Position numbers and translations under genes: made by a program. From Candidimonas nitroreducens (GTDB lineage Bacteria; Pseudomonadota; Gammaproteobacteria; Burkholderiales; Burkholderiaceae_B), in assembly GCF_002209565.1 (NCBI RefSeq), contig NZ_NJIH01000003.1:788819-852818 (forward strand): 64,000 bases of DNA, written 5' to 3'. Below, one piece after another: positions 35,101 through 42,704 of this stretch; positions within the stretch are counted from its first letter, which is position 1, and the number at the start of each line of letters is the position of its first letter. The notes under the pieces are model-generated. The model was given only the letters and a program-made list of their open reading frames with translations, made no database searches and was not told where the DNA came from.

Positions 35101-36075
35101 TCAGTGGGCAAGCGTGATGTGGGCCTGCTTGATGAGATCGGCCCACATGTCATAGTCGGCATGCAGCCGTTTCGTGAAATCGGCGGAAGAGCCGCCCAGC
35201 GTGGCCGCGCCCTGCGCCTGCATCTGTTTCACGAAGGCGGGATCCTGGACGGCTTTGTTGATTGCCTGGTTCAAGGCCGCGCATATGTCGCTGGAGGTTT
35301 TGGCGGGCACGAGAATGCCGAACCAGGTCGTGGCGTTGAAGCCCTTGTAGCCGGACTCGTCGATCGTGGGCACGTCGGGCAGCACCGATACACGGCTTTG
35401 CGAGGTCACGCCCAGGGCCTTGATCTGCCCTGCCTTGATGGAGCCCAGCAGAGTGGGAATGGACGAGATGTAGGCCTGCAGCTGGTTGCCGATCAAAGCC
35501 GGCAGGCCGTCGGATGCGCCTTTGTAGGGAACATTGGTGACCTTGATGTCGGCGGTGCGCTCGAATAGTACGGTGGTCAGGTGCGCTACGGTTCCTATGC
35601 CGGGCAGGCCTATGTTCATGCTATTGGCGGGCGCCGTGTGTACGGCCTTGGCGAATTCCGCGACGTTGTCGTACTTGGCCGATTTGGGCGCCACCATCAC
35701 CAGCGGCGACTCGGCGACCAGGCTGATGGGCGCGAAGCTCTTGAACGGGTCGTAGGGCAGGCCCTTGTGCAGCGTGGGATTGATGGCGAGATTGCTGGTC
35801 TGCCCCAGCACCCAGGTGTAGCCGTCGGGAGGTGCCTTGGCGGCGGCCGCCACGCCGATGTCGCCGCCGGCGCCCGCGCGGTTGTCGACGATGATGTTCC
35901 AGCCGTTTTGCTGGGACAGCGTTTTGGCCAGTTCGCGGGCGATCAGGTCGGTGCCGCCGCCCGGCGGGAAGGGCACGATCAGCTTGATGGGATGGTTGGG
36001 ATAGCCCGCCGCCAGCGCCGAGGCGCAGAACAGTGCCGTGGCCAGCGTGCTGGCGCATTTCGTTATGAGTTTCAT
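35101..36075 (-). CDS. Bug-family carboxylate receptor, copy 6
   Basis: A 324-residue receptor and first gene of the minus-strand cluster. The ATG at 36075 follows GGGAGGAAAC, a strong ribosome site, and opens a Sec signal ending SALAAG. Motifs are IKLIVPFPPGGGTDLIAR, PPDGYTWVLG, YDPFKSFAPI and VPYKGASDGL. Its promoter overlaps nested inverted repeats at 36137-36181. The following genes (RraA-like, dehydrogenase, SMP-30, Bug) are all closely spaced, so this is the uptake part of their pathway. Confidence 0.92.
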   Translation of the reverse strand: MKLITKCASTLATALFCASALAAGYPNHPIKLIVPFPPGGGTDLIARELAKTLSQQNGWNIIVDNRAGAGGDIGVAAAAKAPPDGYTWVLGQTSNLAINPTLHKGLPYDPFKSFAPISLVAESPLVMVAPKSAKYDNVAEFAKAVHTAPANSMNIGLPGIGTVAHLTTVLFERTADIKVTNVPYKGASDGLPALIGNQLQAYISSIPTLLGSIKAGQIKALGVTSQSRVSVLPDVPTIDESGYKGFNATTWFGILVPAKTSSDICAALNQAINKAVQDPAFVKQMQAQGAATLGGSSADFTKRLHADYDMWADLIKQAHITLAH

Positions 36076-36136
36076 GTTTCCTCCCGGGGGTATGCGGATT
36101 TTGTGTCGAGGGTGTTCAGGTCTGCGCATACTAGCC

Positions 36137-36181
36137 ATAAATTTCATAGTACGCACTAGCGTTGCGTCAAATGAAATTTAT
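36137..36181 (-). promoter_or_regulatory. Promoter and nested operator palindromes of the Bug/RraA cluster
   Basis: ATAAATTTCAT (36137-36147) and ATGAAATTTAT (36171-36181) are perfect 11-bp arms 23 bases apart. Inside them ACGCA (36151-36155) and TGCGT (36163-36167) form a second palindrome. On the minus strand TTGACG (36170-36165), a 16-base spacer and TATGAA (36148-36143) make a promoter exactly within the arms. The regulator is not in the cluster. Confidence 0.6.
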
Positions 36182-36277
36182 TGCAGGATGGAAAACGCGG
36201 CAATGAAAGCGGCCGGGCGTGGTGGCGCGGCCGGCATTAAAATGAAAGCTTCCCAGTCTCTTTGAGGATCGCGCCGC

Positions 36278-36484
36278 ATGACTGTCGAAGAGCGCTTGAT
36301 CGAAATCGAAATCAAGCTCACGCGCCAGGAAGATCTGACGCAAGAGCTGAACCAGCTCGTGTATCAGCAGCAGAAGCAGCTCGACGAACTCAGGGCGTTC
36401 TGCGCCAGGCTGGCCAGGCAGGCCGAAGATCTCGCCGATGACGGCTCGGCCCCGTCGGCGAACGAAAAGCCGCCGCATTATTGA
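36278..36484 (+). CDS. slyX: SlyX family protein
   Basis: A 68-residue coiled-coil protein, the length of SlyX. Heptad pattern runs from residue 3 to about 50 (EERLIEIEIKLTRQEDLTQE, LNQLVYQQQKQLDELRAF) and the chain ends in PPHY, the SlyX hallmark. Its function is not known; E. coli slyX was found near slyD. It is followed 31 bases later by the ATP-grasp gene and is divergent from the Bug cluster. Confidence 0.92.
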   Translation: MTVEERLIEIEIKLTRQEDLTQELNQLVYQQQKQLDELRAFCARLARQAEDLADDGSAPSANEKPPHY

Positions 36485-36515
36485 GCCACGGCATCGGAAC
36501 AGGGGATGGGACGCG

Positions 36516-37673
36516 ATGACCAGCGATTTCTCCAGCAACGACAGATGGCCGCCAGCCGGCCCGGTGGCGGTACTTTTCGAGGCTATCGAGGCGCCCGCAA
36601 TTGGCAATGTGCACCGGCCGGTCAAGCGCGGCGGCTACGCCGATAGCGGCGCCGACATTGCTTTTGCGCTGCGCGCGGCGGACGTGCAGGTGTGCACGCC
36701 GGTGCCCCAGCCGGCCCCCGGCGCGGATGCGGACTGGGTCTACCCGGATTCGGCCGAAGGCATACAGGCCGCGCTGGACGCCGGCGCCCGCGTGCTGTGG
36801 GCCAATACGGTGCTGTTCAAAGAGCATCCGCTGGAATCCTTTCTGAAACAGGCGCGCATCGTCGGCCAGTTGCCCGAGCGCGTGCAGGCCTACGACGACA
36901 AATGGGTCGCCAACGAACTGCTGCGCCGCCATGGCCTGCCGGTGGCGCCTTCGGTATTGGTGGGCAGCGACGATCCGCGCCAGACCTATGCCATAGAGGC
37001 CTTATCCGAATCGGAACTGGCCGCGCACGGCTTGCATTTCCCGCTGGTGGTCAAGCCGCTGCGCGGACGCGGCAGCCAGGGGGTGTTCCGGGTCGATACA
37101 ATGGCTGCACTGCGCGCGCGCTTCGATCAGATCATGAAGGCCAGCGAGATCTTCCACGGCGACCTGGTGCCGGTCTTCGACCGTTCGGTCATTGTCGAGC
37201 AGTTCCTGCCCGGCGACGAGCTGGCCGTCGCCGTGATGCCGCCAGGCACCTATCGCATGGGTGAACAACTGCAAAAGATGTCGTCGCACTGGGGCCTGCC
37301 GGCGGTGCAGCGCAGCCGCCACGAAGACGGTGTGGCACCCTACGACGACGCCGAGCCGCTGGCCGCCAACAGCAAGCCTCTGGACAAGGACGCGCTGCAG
37401 CAGCCGGCCTTGCGCAGGCTGCTGCAGCAATGCGCGCAGGCCGCGGCGCTGGTCGATTCGCGCGCGCCGATACGCATCGACTGCAGGGCCGGCAAGGACG
37501 GCAAGTATTATTTGTTCGACCTGAACATGAAGCCCAACCTCACCGGGCCGGGGCGCCCCGACCGCGACAATCGCGACAGCCTGATCGCCATGGCCGCCAG
37601 GGCGGCCGGGTGGTCGTACACCGATCTGCTGCTGAATATGCTGGCCCAATCCTGGGCGCCGGGGCAGCGCTAG
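36516..37673 (+). CDS. ATP-grasp ligase (glutathione synthase / D-Ala-D-Ala ligase-like)
   Basis: A 385-residue cytoplasmic ATP-grasp enzyme that would join a carboxylate to an amine through an acyl phosphate. The ATP-clamp sequence FPLVVKPLRGRGSQGVFRV is near residue 175, the adenine-contact region SVIVEQFLPGDELAVAVM near 225, and the magnesium-binding end YYLFDLNMKPNLTGPGRP near 330. GGATGGG precedes the ATG at 36516. The partner substrates are not evident. It probably shares a transcript with slyX. Confidence 0.8.
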   Translation: MTSDFSSNDRWPPAGPVAVLFEAIEAPAIGNVHRPVKRGGYADSGADIAFALRAADVQVCTPVPQPAPGADADWVYPDSAEGIQAALDAGARVLWANTVLFKEHPLESFLKQARIVGQLPERVQAYDDKWVANELLRRHGLPVAPSVLVGSDDPRQTYAIEALSESELAAHGLHFPLVVKPLRGRGSQGVFRVDTMAALRARFDQIMKASEIFHGDLVPVFDRSVIVEQFLPGDELAVAVMPPGTYRMGEQLQKMSSHWGLPAVQRSRHEDGVAPYDDAEPLAANSKPLDKDALQQPALRRLLQQCAQAAALVDSRAPIRIDCRAGKDGKYYLFDLNMKPNLTGPGRPDRDNRDSLIAMAARAAGWSYTDLLLNMLAQSWAPGQR

Positions 37674-37727
37674 CCGCGGCGGCGGCGCGCCGCTCTTGGG
37701 GCGGCCAGCCCGGCGGCCGCTCCAGGT

Positions 37728-38552
37728 TTATGGCTTCTTCGCGCCAAAGCAGTTTTCCAGGCCGGGGAACGAGCCGTCGCGCACGCTGTTGGCGTATTGT
37801 TCGACCGCCCCGCGTATCACCGCGCCCACGTCGGCGAACTGGCGTGCGAACTTGGGTATGCGCGCGCCGCTCAGGCCCAGCATGTCTTCGGTGACCAGGA
37901 TCTGCCCGTCGCAGTCGGGCGATGCGCCTATGCCTATGGTCGGTATCTGCAGCGTCTGGGTGATGCGCCGCGCCAGCGCTTCGGCCACGCCCTCGAGCAC
38001 TATGCCGAAGGCGCCGGCCTGTTCATGCGCGACGGCGTCCTGCAAGATCCGTTCTGCCGCCGCGTCATTCATGCCCTGGGCCTTGAAGCCGCCCATGGTG
38101 TGCACATACTGCGGCATGAGCCCGACGTGCGCCAGCACCGGCACGCCGCGCTCCACCAGGAAGCGCGTGGTCTCGGCCATGACCGCGCCGCCCTCCATCT
38201 TGACGCCGTCGGCGCCGCTGGCCGCCAGCGCCCGCGCGGCGTTGGCGTAGGCCTGCTGCGGCGATTCCTGGTAGCTGCCGAAAGGCAGGTCGACGATCAC
38301 GCAGGCCTTGGCGGTCGAACGCACCACCGCCGCGGCGTGCGCGGCCATTTGTTCGAGGGTGATCGACAGGGTGTCGGGCAGGCCGTAGCCCACCATGGCG
38401 GTGGAGTCGCCTATCAGGATCATGTCCAGATAATCGTCCAGCAGGCGCGCAAATGGTGCCGTGTAGGCGGTCAGGCAGGCGAGCTTGCGCTGGCCCTTGC
38501 AGGCCACCAGCTGCGGCACGCTGGTGCGTTTGATGTCGGTATGTACGCTCAT
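37728..38552 (-). CDS. panB: Ketopantoate hydroxymethyltransferase
   Basis: A 274-residue PanB, the first committed enzyme of pantothenate synthesis: it adds a hydroxymethyl group from methylene-tetrahydrofolate to 2-oxoisovalerate. Diagnostic stretches are LTAYTAPFARLLDDYLDMILIGDSTAMV (metal-binding DS), DLPFGSYQ, VKMEGG, HVGLMPQ and IGIGASPDCDGQILV. AAGGAG lies 12 bases before ATG 38552; in-frame extension to 38723 is unsupported. No panC or panD adjoins, so this is a stray or second copy, or the pathway is dispersed. Confidence 0.95.
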   Translation of the reverse strand: MSVHTDIKRTSVPQLVACKGQRKLACLTAYTAPFARLLDDYLDMILIGDSTAMVGYGLPDTLSITLEQMAAHAAAVVRSTAKACVIVDLPFGSYQESPQQAYANAARALAASGADGVKMEGGAVMAETTRFLVERGVPVLAHVGLMPQYVHTMGGFKAQGMNDAAAERILQDAVAHEQAGAFGIVLEGVAEALARRITQTLQIPTIGIGASPDCDGQILVTEDMLGLSGARIPKFARQFADVGAVIRGAVEQYANSVRDGSFPGLENCFGAKKP

Positions 38553-38699
38553 GTTTACCGGTGCTCCTTGTGTGTTTTCGCGAGTGCTTTTTGTGTGTAT
38601 TGCGGCGCCGCTCTTGCCGTCCGCGGCCATGGATCCGGCCTGGGTATTGTTATTGTGTGAGCAATTGTGCGGGTGCAGCAAATGCTCTTTTAACATACG

Positions 38700-38705
38700 T
38701 ATAAT
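38700..38705 (+). promoter_or_regulatory. Candidate -10 box of the aldo/keto reductase gene
   Basis: A perfect TATAAT lies 45 bases before the ATG at 38751, in an AT-rich stretch between divergent genes. The expected -35 position (about 38677-38682) reads AGCAAA, a poor match, so this may be an activated promoter. Confidence 0.4.
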
Positions 38706-38750
38706 CAATTGGTAGCCGTTCAACAGGCCCCAGGGATCGGGAGTTCAGCC

Positions 38751-39590
38751 ATGTCCACTACGCAGAACGCAGTCAAATTCCATGATGGTCGCAGCGCGCC
38801 CCAGCTCGGGCTGGGTGTCTGGCAGGTCGCGGACGACATTACCGCCGACGTGGTCGGCACGGCCCTGAAAGAAGGCTATCGCCTGGTCGATACCGCCGCC
38901 ATCTACGGCAACGAGAAGGGGGTGGGGCGCGGCATTGCCGATTCCGGCGTGGCGCGCGAAGAGCTGTTCATCACCACCAAGCTGTGGAATGACAAGCACG
39001 GGCACGACAGCACGCCCCTGGCCTTGCAGGAAAGCCTGGAGCGTCTCGGCCTGGATTACGTGGATCTCTATCTGATCCACTGGCCGGTGCCGGCGCAGAA
39101 GCGCTACGTACAGGCTTGGGAAGCCATGCTCGGCCTGCGCGATGAAGGCCGCGCCCGCTCCATCGGCGTGTCCAATTTCACTGTCAGTCATCTGCAGCGC
39201 CTGCTGGACGAAACCGGGGTGCTGCCGGTGGTCAACCAGATCGAGCTGCATCCGCGCTTTCAGCAGGCGGAACTGCGCGAGTTCCACGCCGAGCACGGCA
39301 TCCAGACCCAGGCCTGGAGCCCGCTGGGGCGCGGCGCGCTGTGGGAAGATCCGGTGCTTGCGGGCATCGCGCTCAAGTATGGCCGCTCGGTGGCGCAGGT
39401 GATGATCCGCTGGCACATACAACTGGGCAATATGGTAATCCCGAAGTCGGTGACGCCAGCCCGCATCCGCGAGAATTTCCAGGTCTACGATTTTGCGCTG
39501 GACGACGCCGATATGGCGGCCATCGCCACGCTGGATCGCGTCGACGGCCGCAGCGGCCCGGATCCCGAAACCTTCGGCATGTCCAAATAA
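38751..39590 (+). CDS. Aldo/keto reductase (2,5-diketo-D-gluconate reductase-like)
   Basis: A 279-residue NADPH-dependent reductase of carbonyl groups. The catalytic tetrad is visible: Asp and Tyr in LVDTAAIYGNE (about 45-55), Lys in ITTKLWND near 78 and His in YLIHWPVP near 108. VIPKSVTPARIRENFQVYDF near 235 binds the cofactor. It stands alone, divergent from panB and followed by a GC-rich hairpin. Substrate range of this family is broad. Confidence 0.92.
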   Translation: MSTTQNAVKFHDGRSAPQLGLGVWQVADDITADVVGTALKEGYRLVDTAAIYGNEKGVGRGIADSGVAREELFITTKLWNDKHGHDSTPLALQESLERLGLDYVDLYLIHWPVPAQKRYVQAWEAMLGLRDEGRARSIGVSNFTVSHLQRLLDETGVLPVVNQIELHPRFQQAELREFHAEHGIQTQAWSPLGRGALWEDPVLAGIALKYGRSVAQVMIRWHIQLGNMVIPKSVTPARIRENFQVYDFALDDADMAAIATLDRVDGRSGPDPETFGMSK

Positions 39591-39607
39591 CCATGGCCGG
39601 GAAGGGG

Positions 39608-39635
39608 CGCGGCGCTTCGCGCGTGCAGCGCCGCG
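39608..39635 (+). terminator. Hairpin after the aldo/keto reductase
   Basis: CGCGGCGCT (39608-39616) pairs with AGCGCCGCG (39627-39635) over a 10-base loop. There is no T run, so only its position 18 bases after the stop suggests termination. Confidence 0.4.
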
Positions 39636-39752
39636 GGTGGCGGGCAGGGTGGCAGCGGGCTGCGGCTGTGAGTTGAAGCTTCGAGTGGCGATTCTTCATC
39701 TATTATTTGTCAACGGCTGGTTCTTTGCCGGCCTACCACGGACGCCCGAAAA

Positions 39753-40937
39753 ATGACTACGCAACGCCAGACCCGCATCCCCGCCCTGTACATGCGCGGC
39801 GGCACCAGCAAGGGCGTGTTTTTCCTGCCCGACGACCTGCCGACCGACCCCGCCAGGCGCGATGCGGTGCTGCTGCGCGTAATAGGCAGCCCCGATCCGT
39901 ACGAAAAGCAGATCGACGGCATGGGAGGCGCCGCGTCCAGCACCAGCAAGGTGGTCATAATCGGCAAGAGCGATCGGCCCGATTGCGACGTCGACTACCT
40001 GTTCGGCCAGGTCGCCATCGACCGCCCGCTGGTCGACTGGAGCGGCAACTGCGGCAACCTGACCGCGGCCGTCGGGCCGTTTGCCATACACCGGGGCCTG
40101 GTGCAGGCGCCGCGCGACGGCGTGGCCCGCGTCACCATCTGGCAGGCCAACATCGGCAAGAAGATTGTGGCGCACGTGCCCATGCGCGACGGCCAGGTGC
40201 AAGAGCTGGGCGACTTCGTGCTGGACGGCGTCACCTTCCCGGCGGCCGAGATCCGGCTCGAATTCCTCGACCCGGGCGCCGATGCCGGCGAAGATGGCGG
40301 CGCCGGCGGCTCGGCTACGTTTCCCACCGGCAAGCGTATCGACGAACTGGACGTCCCCGGTGTCGGCAAGCTGCGCGCGACGCTGATCAATGCGGGCAAT
40401 CCAGGCGTGTTCCTGGCGGCGGCCGATCTGGGCCTGGCCGGCACCGAAGCGCCTGCTGAACTCGCCCGGGACGCGGCGCTGCTGGCGCGCCTGGAGGCCA
40501 TACGCGCCCATGCCGCAGTGGCCATGGGGCTGGCGGAAAGCGCCGAATACGCCACCAGCCATCGGCAGCACACACCCAAATTGGCGTATTTCGCGGCGGC
40601 GGCGCCCTATGTCGCCAGCAGCGGCAAGGCGGTGGGCGCCGAAGACATAGACCTGCTGGCGCGCATCATCTCCATGGGCAAGCCGCACCACGCCATGACG
40701 GGCACGGGGGCGGTCGGCATCGCGGCCGCCGCTGCCATTCCCGGCACGATCGTCAGCGAAGTATTGGGTGGAACCCGCGACACCGTCTGCTTCGGCCACC
40801 CCTCGGGCGTGCTGCGGGTCGGGGCCGAAGCGCGCGAAGAGGGCGGCAACTGGATCGTGACCAAGGTCTCCATGAGCCGCAGCGCCCGGCGCCTGATGGA
40901 AGGCCACGTGTATGTGCCCCAGAAGCTGCTGGACTGA
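39753..40937 (+). CDS. PrpF-family isomerase (2-methylaconitate isomerase / 4-oxalomesaconate tautomerase-like)
   Basis: A 394-residue enzyme of the two-lobed PrpF/DUF453 fold, which shifts double bonds in tricarboxylates. IPALYMRGGTSKGVFF is the start signature; WSGNCGNLTAAVG near residue 94 holds the cysteine-containing active-site loop; GKPHHAMTGTGAVGI near 308 and FGHPSGVLRVG near 345 are the later motifs. Without prpB/prpC neighbours, a role in gallate or protocatechuate meta-cleavage (GalD-like tautomerase) fits as well as methylcitrate. It may feed the RraA-like aldolases. Confidence 0.88.
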   Translation: MTTQRQTRIPALYMRGGTSKGVFFLPDDLPTDPARRDAVLLRVIGSPDPYEKQIDGMGGAASSTSKVVIIGKSDRPDCDVDYLFGQVAIDRPLVDWSGNCGNLTAAVGPFAIHRGLVQAPRDGVARVTIWQANIGKKIVAHVPMRDGQVQELGDFVLDGVTFPAAEIRLEFLDPGADAGEDGGAGGSATFPTGKRIDELDVPGVGKLRATLINAGNPGVFLAAADLGLAGTEAPAELARDAALLARLEAIRAHAAVAMGLAESAEYATSHRQHTPKLAYFAAAAPYVASSGKAVGAEDIDLLARIISMGKPHHAMTGTGAVGIAAAAAIPGTIVSEVLGGTRDTVCFGHPSGVLRVGAEAREEGGNWIVTKVSMSRSARRLMEGHVYVPQKLLD

Positions 40938-41142
40938 CGGCGGCGGGCGGCGCGGCAAGGTGTTGCGAGCCTGTAAGTGTAGGCGCTAGGAAGGATATCC
41001 CGGCGATCCTTTGTTGACACCGATGCTCCGAGTATTGTCATTGCTCTGCTATGTTAATAGGTCATAAGTTCAATCTATTTGTTTTTATGCTCCAGAGGCT
41101 ATAGAATCCGAGGCAAGACTCACTACAACCAGCGGAGGCAAG
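40938..41142. other. Intergenic region upstream of Bug copy 7
   Basis: AT-richer than its surroundings, with no gene. It contains the promoter at 41079-41107 and a GGAGG ribosome site at 41134-41138. Confidence 0.5.
41079..41107 (+). promoter_or_regulatory. Sigma-70-like promoter of the Bug/EthD pair
   Basis: TTGTTT (41079-41084), a 17-base spacer and TAGAAT (41102-41107). The -10 box is the same as in the two LysR-type promoters at 17974 and 20545. Confidence 0.45.
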
Positions 41143-42135
41143 GTGCTTAACGGTTCTTATTGGAAGCGGACAGGTCAGTCAATGTGGCGGCATGTATTTG
41201 CCGTATTTCTGGTGTTGTATATGCCTGCGCTATCTGCGCACCCATGGCCGGATCACCCGATCAAGTACGTGGTGCCGTTCCCGCCTGGCGGGGCTACGGA
41301 CATCATCAGCCGACAGGTGGCCGCCCAATTGCAGGAAAAACTGCACGAATCAGTTGTCGTGGAAAATGTTGGCGGCGCGGGTGGCGCGATCGGTGTCGGC
41401 CGCCTCGCCCGTTCCAGCAACGATGGCTACACGATTGGGTTAGGGAATTCGGGGACGCTGACCATGGCGCCGTACCTGCAAAAGGTTGCGTATGATCCCG
41501 CCAAAGACTTCACGCCTATTTCCATGTTGACCGAATATTCGAACGTGTTGGTCGTCGGCAAGGCCTTGAACGTGAAATCATTGGACGAGTTCCTGGCTTT
41601 GGCCCGCAGCCGGGAAAAAAGCCTGACTTATGGCTCGGCGGGTAACGGATCCAGCAACCACATGACCAGCTTGTTATTTGCCAAGCGTGCAGGTGTCAAG
41701 TTTTTGCATATCCCGTATAAAGGCAATAACCCCGCGCTGATGGCCGTGATCTCCGGAGAGATCGACTGGATGTTCGCTACGATTTCCGAGATCAAGCCAT
41801 TTTTGCAGTCGGGGCAATTGATTCCTTTGGGGGTTTCCAGCCTAAAGCCTGATCCGCTGTTGCCCGGAGTACCTCCTATCAGCAAGACCTTGTCCGGTTT
41901 CGATGTCGTGGGCTTCATGGGCTTGTTCGGGCCCAGAAATGTACCGACCCAGGCCGCTGACAAGCTGACCAAGGCGGTGGCCGAAGTTTTGACGGATCCG
42001 AAAACGATCGAAAAATTCGCCTCGATGGGGATGACCGCACGTCCCAGCTCGCAGGCCGAACTCGCCGAGCGCGTCGAGAAAGACGGCCGGCTGTGGAAAT
42101 CCGTTATCGACGAAAGCCAGATCAAAGTCAATTAG
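41143..42135 (+). CDS. Bug-family carboxylate receptor, copy 7
   Basis: A 330-residue receptor. The GTG start has GGAGG five bases upstream; an internal ATG at 41182 (MWRHVFAVF) is possible and would start right at the hydrophobic core. The signal peptide ends near LSAHPW. Motifs are IKYVVPFPPGGATDIISR, NDGYTIGLG, YDPAKDFTPI and IPYKGNNPAL. An EthD-domain gene follows after 56 bases, so this receptor probably feeds a pathway involving that small protein. Confidence 0.88.
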   Translation: MLNGSYWKRTGQSMWRHVFAVFLVLYMPALSAHPWPDHPIKYVVPFPPGGATDIISRQVAAQLQEKLHESVVVENVGGAGGAIGVGRLARSSNDGYTIGLGNSGTLTMAPYLQKVAYDPAKDFTPISMLTEYSNVLVVGKALNVKSLDEFLALARSREKSLTYGSAGNGSSNHMTSLLFAKRAGVKFLHIPYKGNNPALMAVISGEIDWMFATISEIKPFLQSGQLIPLGVSSLKPDPLLPGVPPISKTLSGFDVVGFMGLFGPRNVPTQAADKLTKAVAEVLTDPKTIEKFASMGMTARPSSQAELAERVEKDGRLWKSVIDESQIKVN

Positions 42136-42191
42136 TCTGAACAGGCCCTGATGCAACGCAAGCGGCCCAATTCGTAATCCGGAAGGAAATT

Positions 42192-42560
42192 ATGACGCCA
42201 ACAGCAAGTTCCCCGACCAAACAGAAGATGGTCAAACGCATATCGCTCCTGACACGCAAAGAAGGCATGTCCAGGGAAGAGTTTCTAACACACTGGAATG
42301 ACCATTTGCCTATCTCGCACGATGTTCCGGGCCTGCGCCGTTATGTCTTGTGCCACATCATCGAAGAGCCGCAGCGCGCGGATGTGCCCGTGCGTTGGGA
42401 ACTGGGCGAGGTGGATGGTATTGCGGAAACCTGGTTCGACAGCCAGGAGGCCACTCAGGAAGCCTTCAGCTCTCCGGAAGGGCGGCGTTGGCTGGCCCAC
42501 GGGGCAACTTTCATCGGCCGGCAAAAAACGTTTGTCGTAGAGGAAGAAGTCGTCATCTAG
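42192..42560 (+). CDS. EthD-domain protein
   Basis: A 122-residue protein with one EthD/dimeric alpha-beta barrel domain: VKRISLLTRKEGMSREEFLTHWNDHLPI near residue 15 and a C-terminal strand GRQKTFVVEEEVVI. EthD was described as needed for ethyl tert-butyl ether degradation, but relatives act as small cyclases, decarboxylases or stress-linked proteins. GGAAGGAAA lies just upstream. It is the second gene of the Bug copy 7 unit. Confidence 0.85.
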   Translation: MTPTASSPTKQKMVKRISLLTRKEGMSREEFLTHWNDHLPISHDVPGLRRYVLCHIIEEPQRADVPVRWELGEVDGIAETWFDSQEATQEAFSSPEGRRWLAHGATFIGRQKTFVVEEEVVI

Positions 42561-42603
42561 CCGGCTCGAGCCAGCTTTTGGGGATGTCGTCACGCATCAG
42601 GCC

Positions 42604-42627
42604 GCATCAATCCTGGAAGATTGATGC
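42604..42627 (+). terminator. Hairpin after the EthD gene
   Basis: GCATCAATC (42604-42612) pairs perfectly with GATTGATGC (42619-42627) over a 6-base loop. It is 44 bases after the stop codon and lacks a T run. Confidence 0.45.
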
Positions 42628-42640
42628 CCTGCGCCAAGAC

Positions 42641-42696
42641 TTGCCAAAAAAATTCTGAAAATGCATAATTTATATCAATAAATTCTATTTCAGAAT
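42641..42696 (+). promoter_or_regulatory. Promoter with nested operator palindromes before LysR
   Basis: TTGCCA (42641-42646), 17 bases and CATAAT (42664-42669) form a good promoter. An outer repeat ATTCTGAAA / TTTCAGAAT (42652-42660, 42688-42696) and an inner one AATTTAT / ATAAATT (42667-42673, 42678-42684) are almost concentric and cover it. Self-repression by the downstream LysR protein is inferred. Confidence 0.6.
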
Positions 42697-42704
42697 AAAC
42701 CTGC

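Noticed and set aside
37728..38723. Longer PanB start at 38723
   Set aside because: The extra 57 residues are unlike PanB and cover the divergent promoter; AAGGAG supports 38552.
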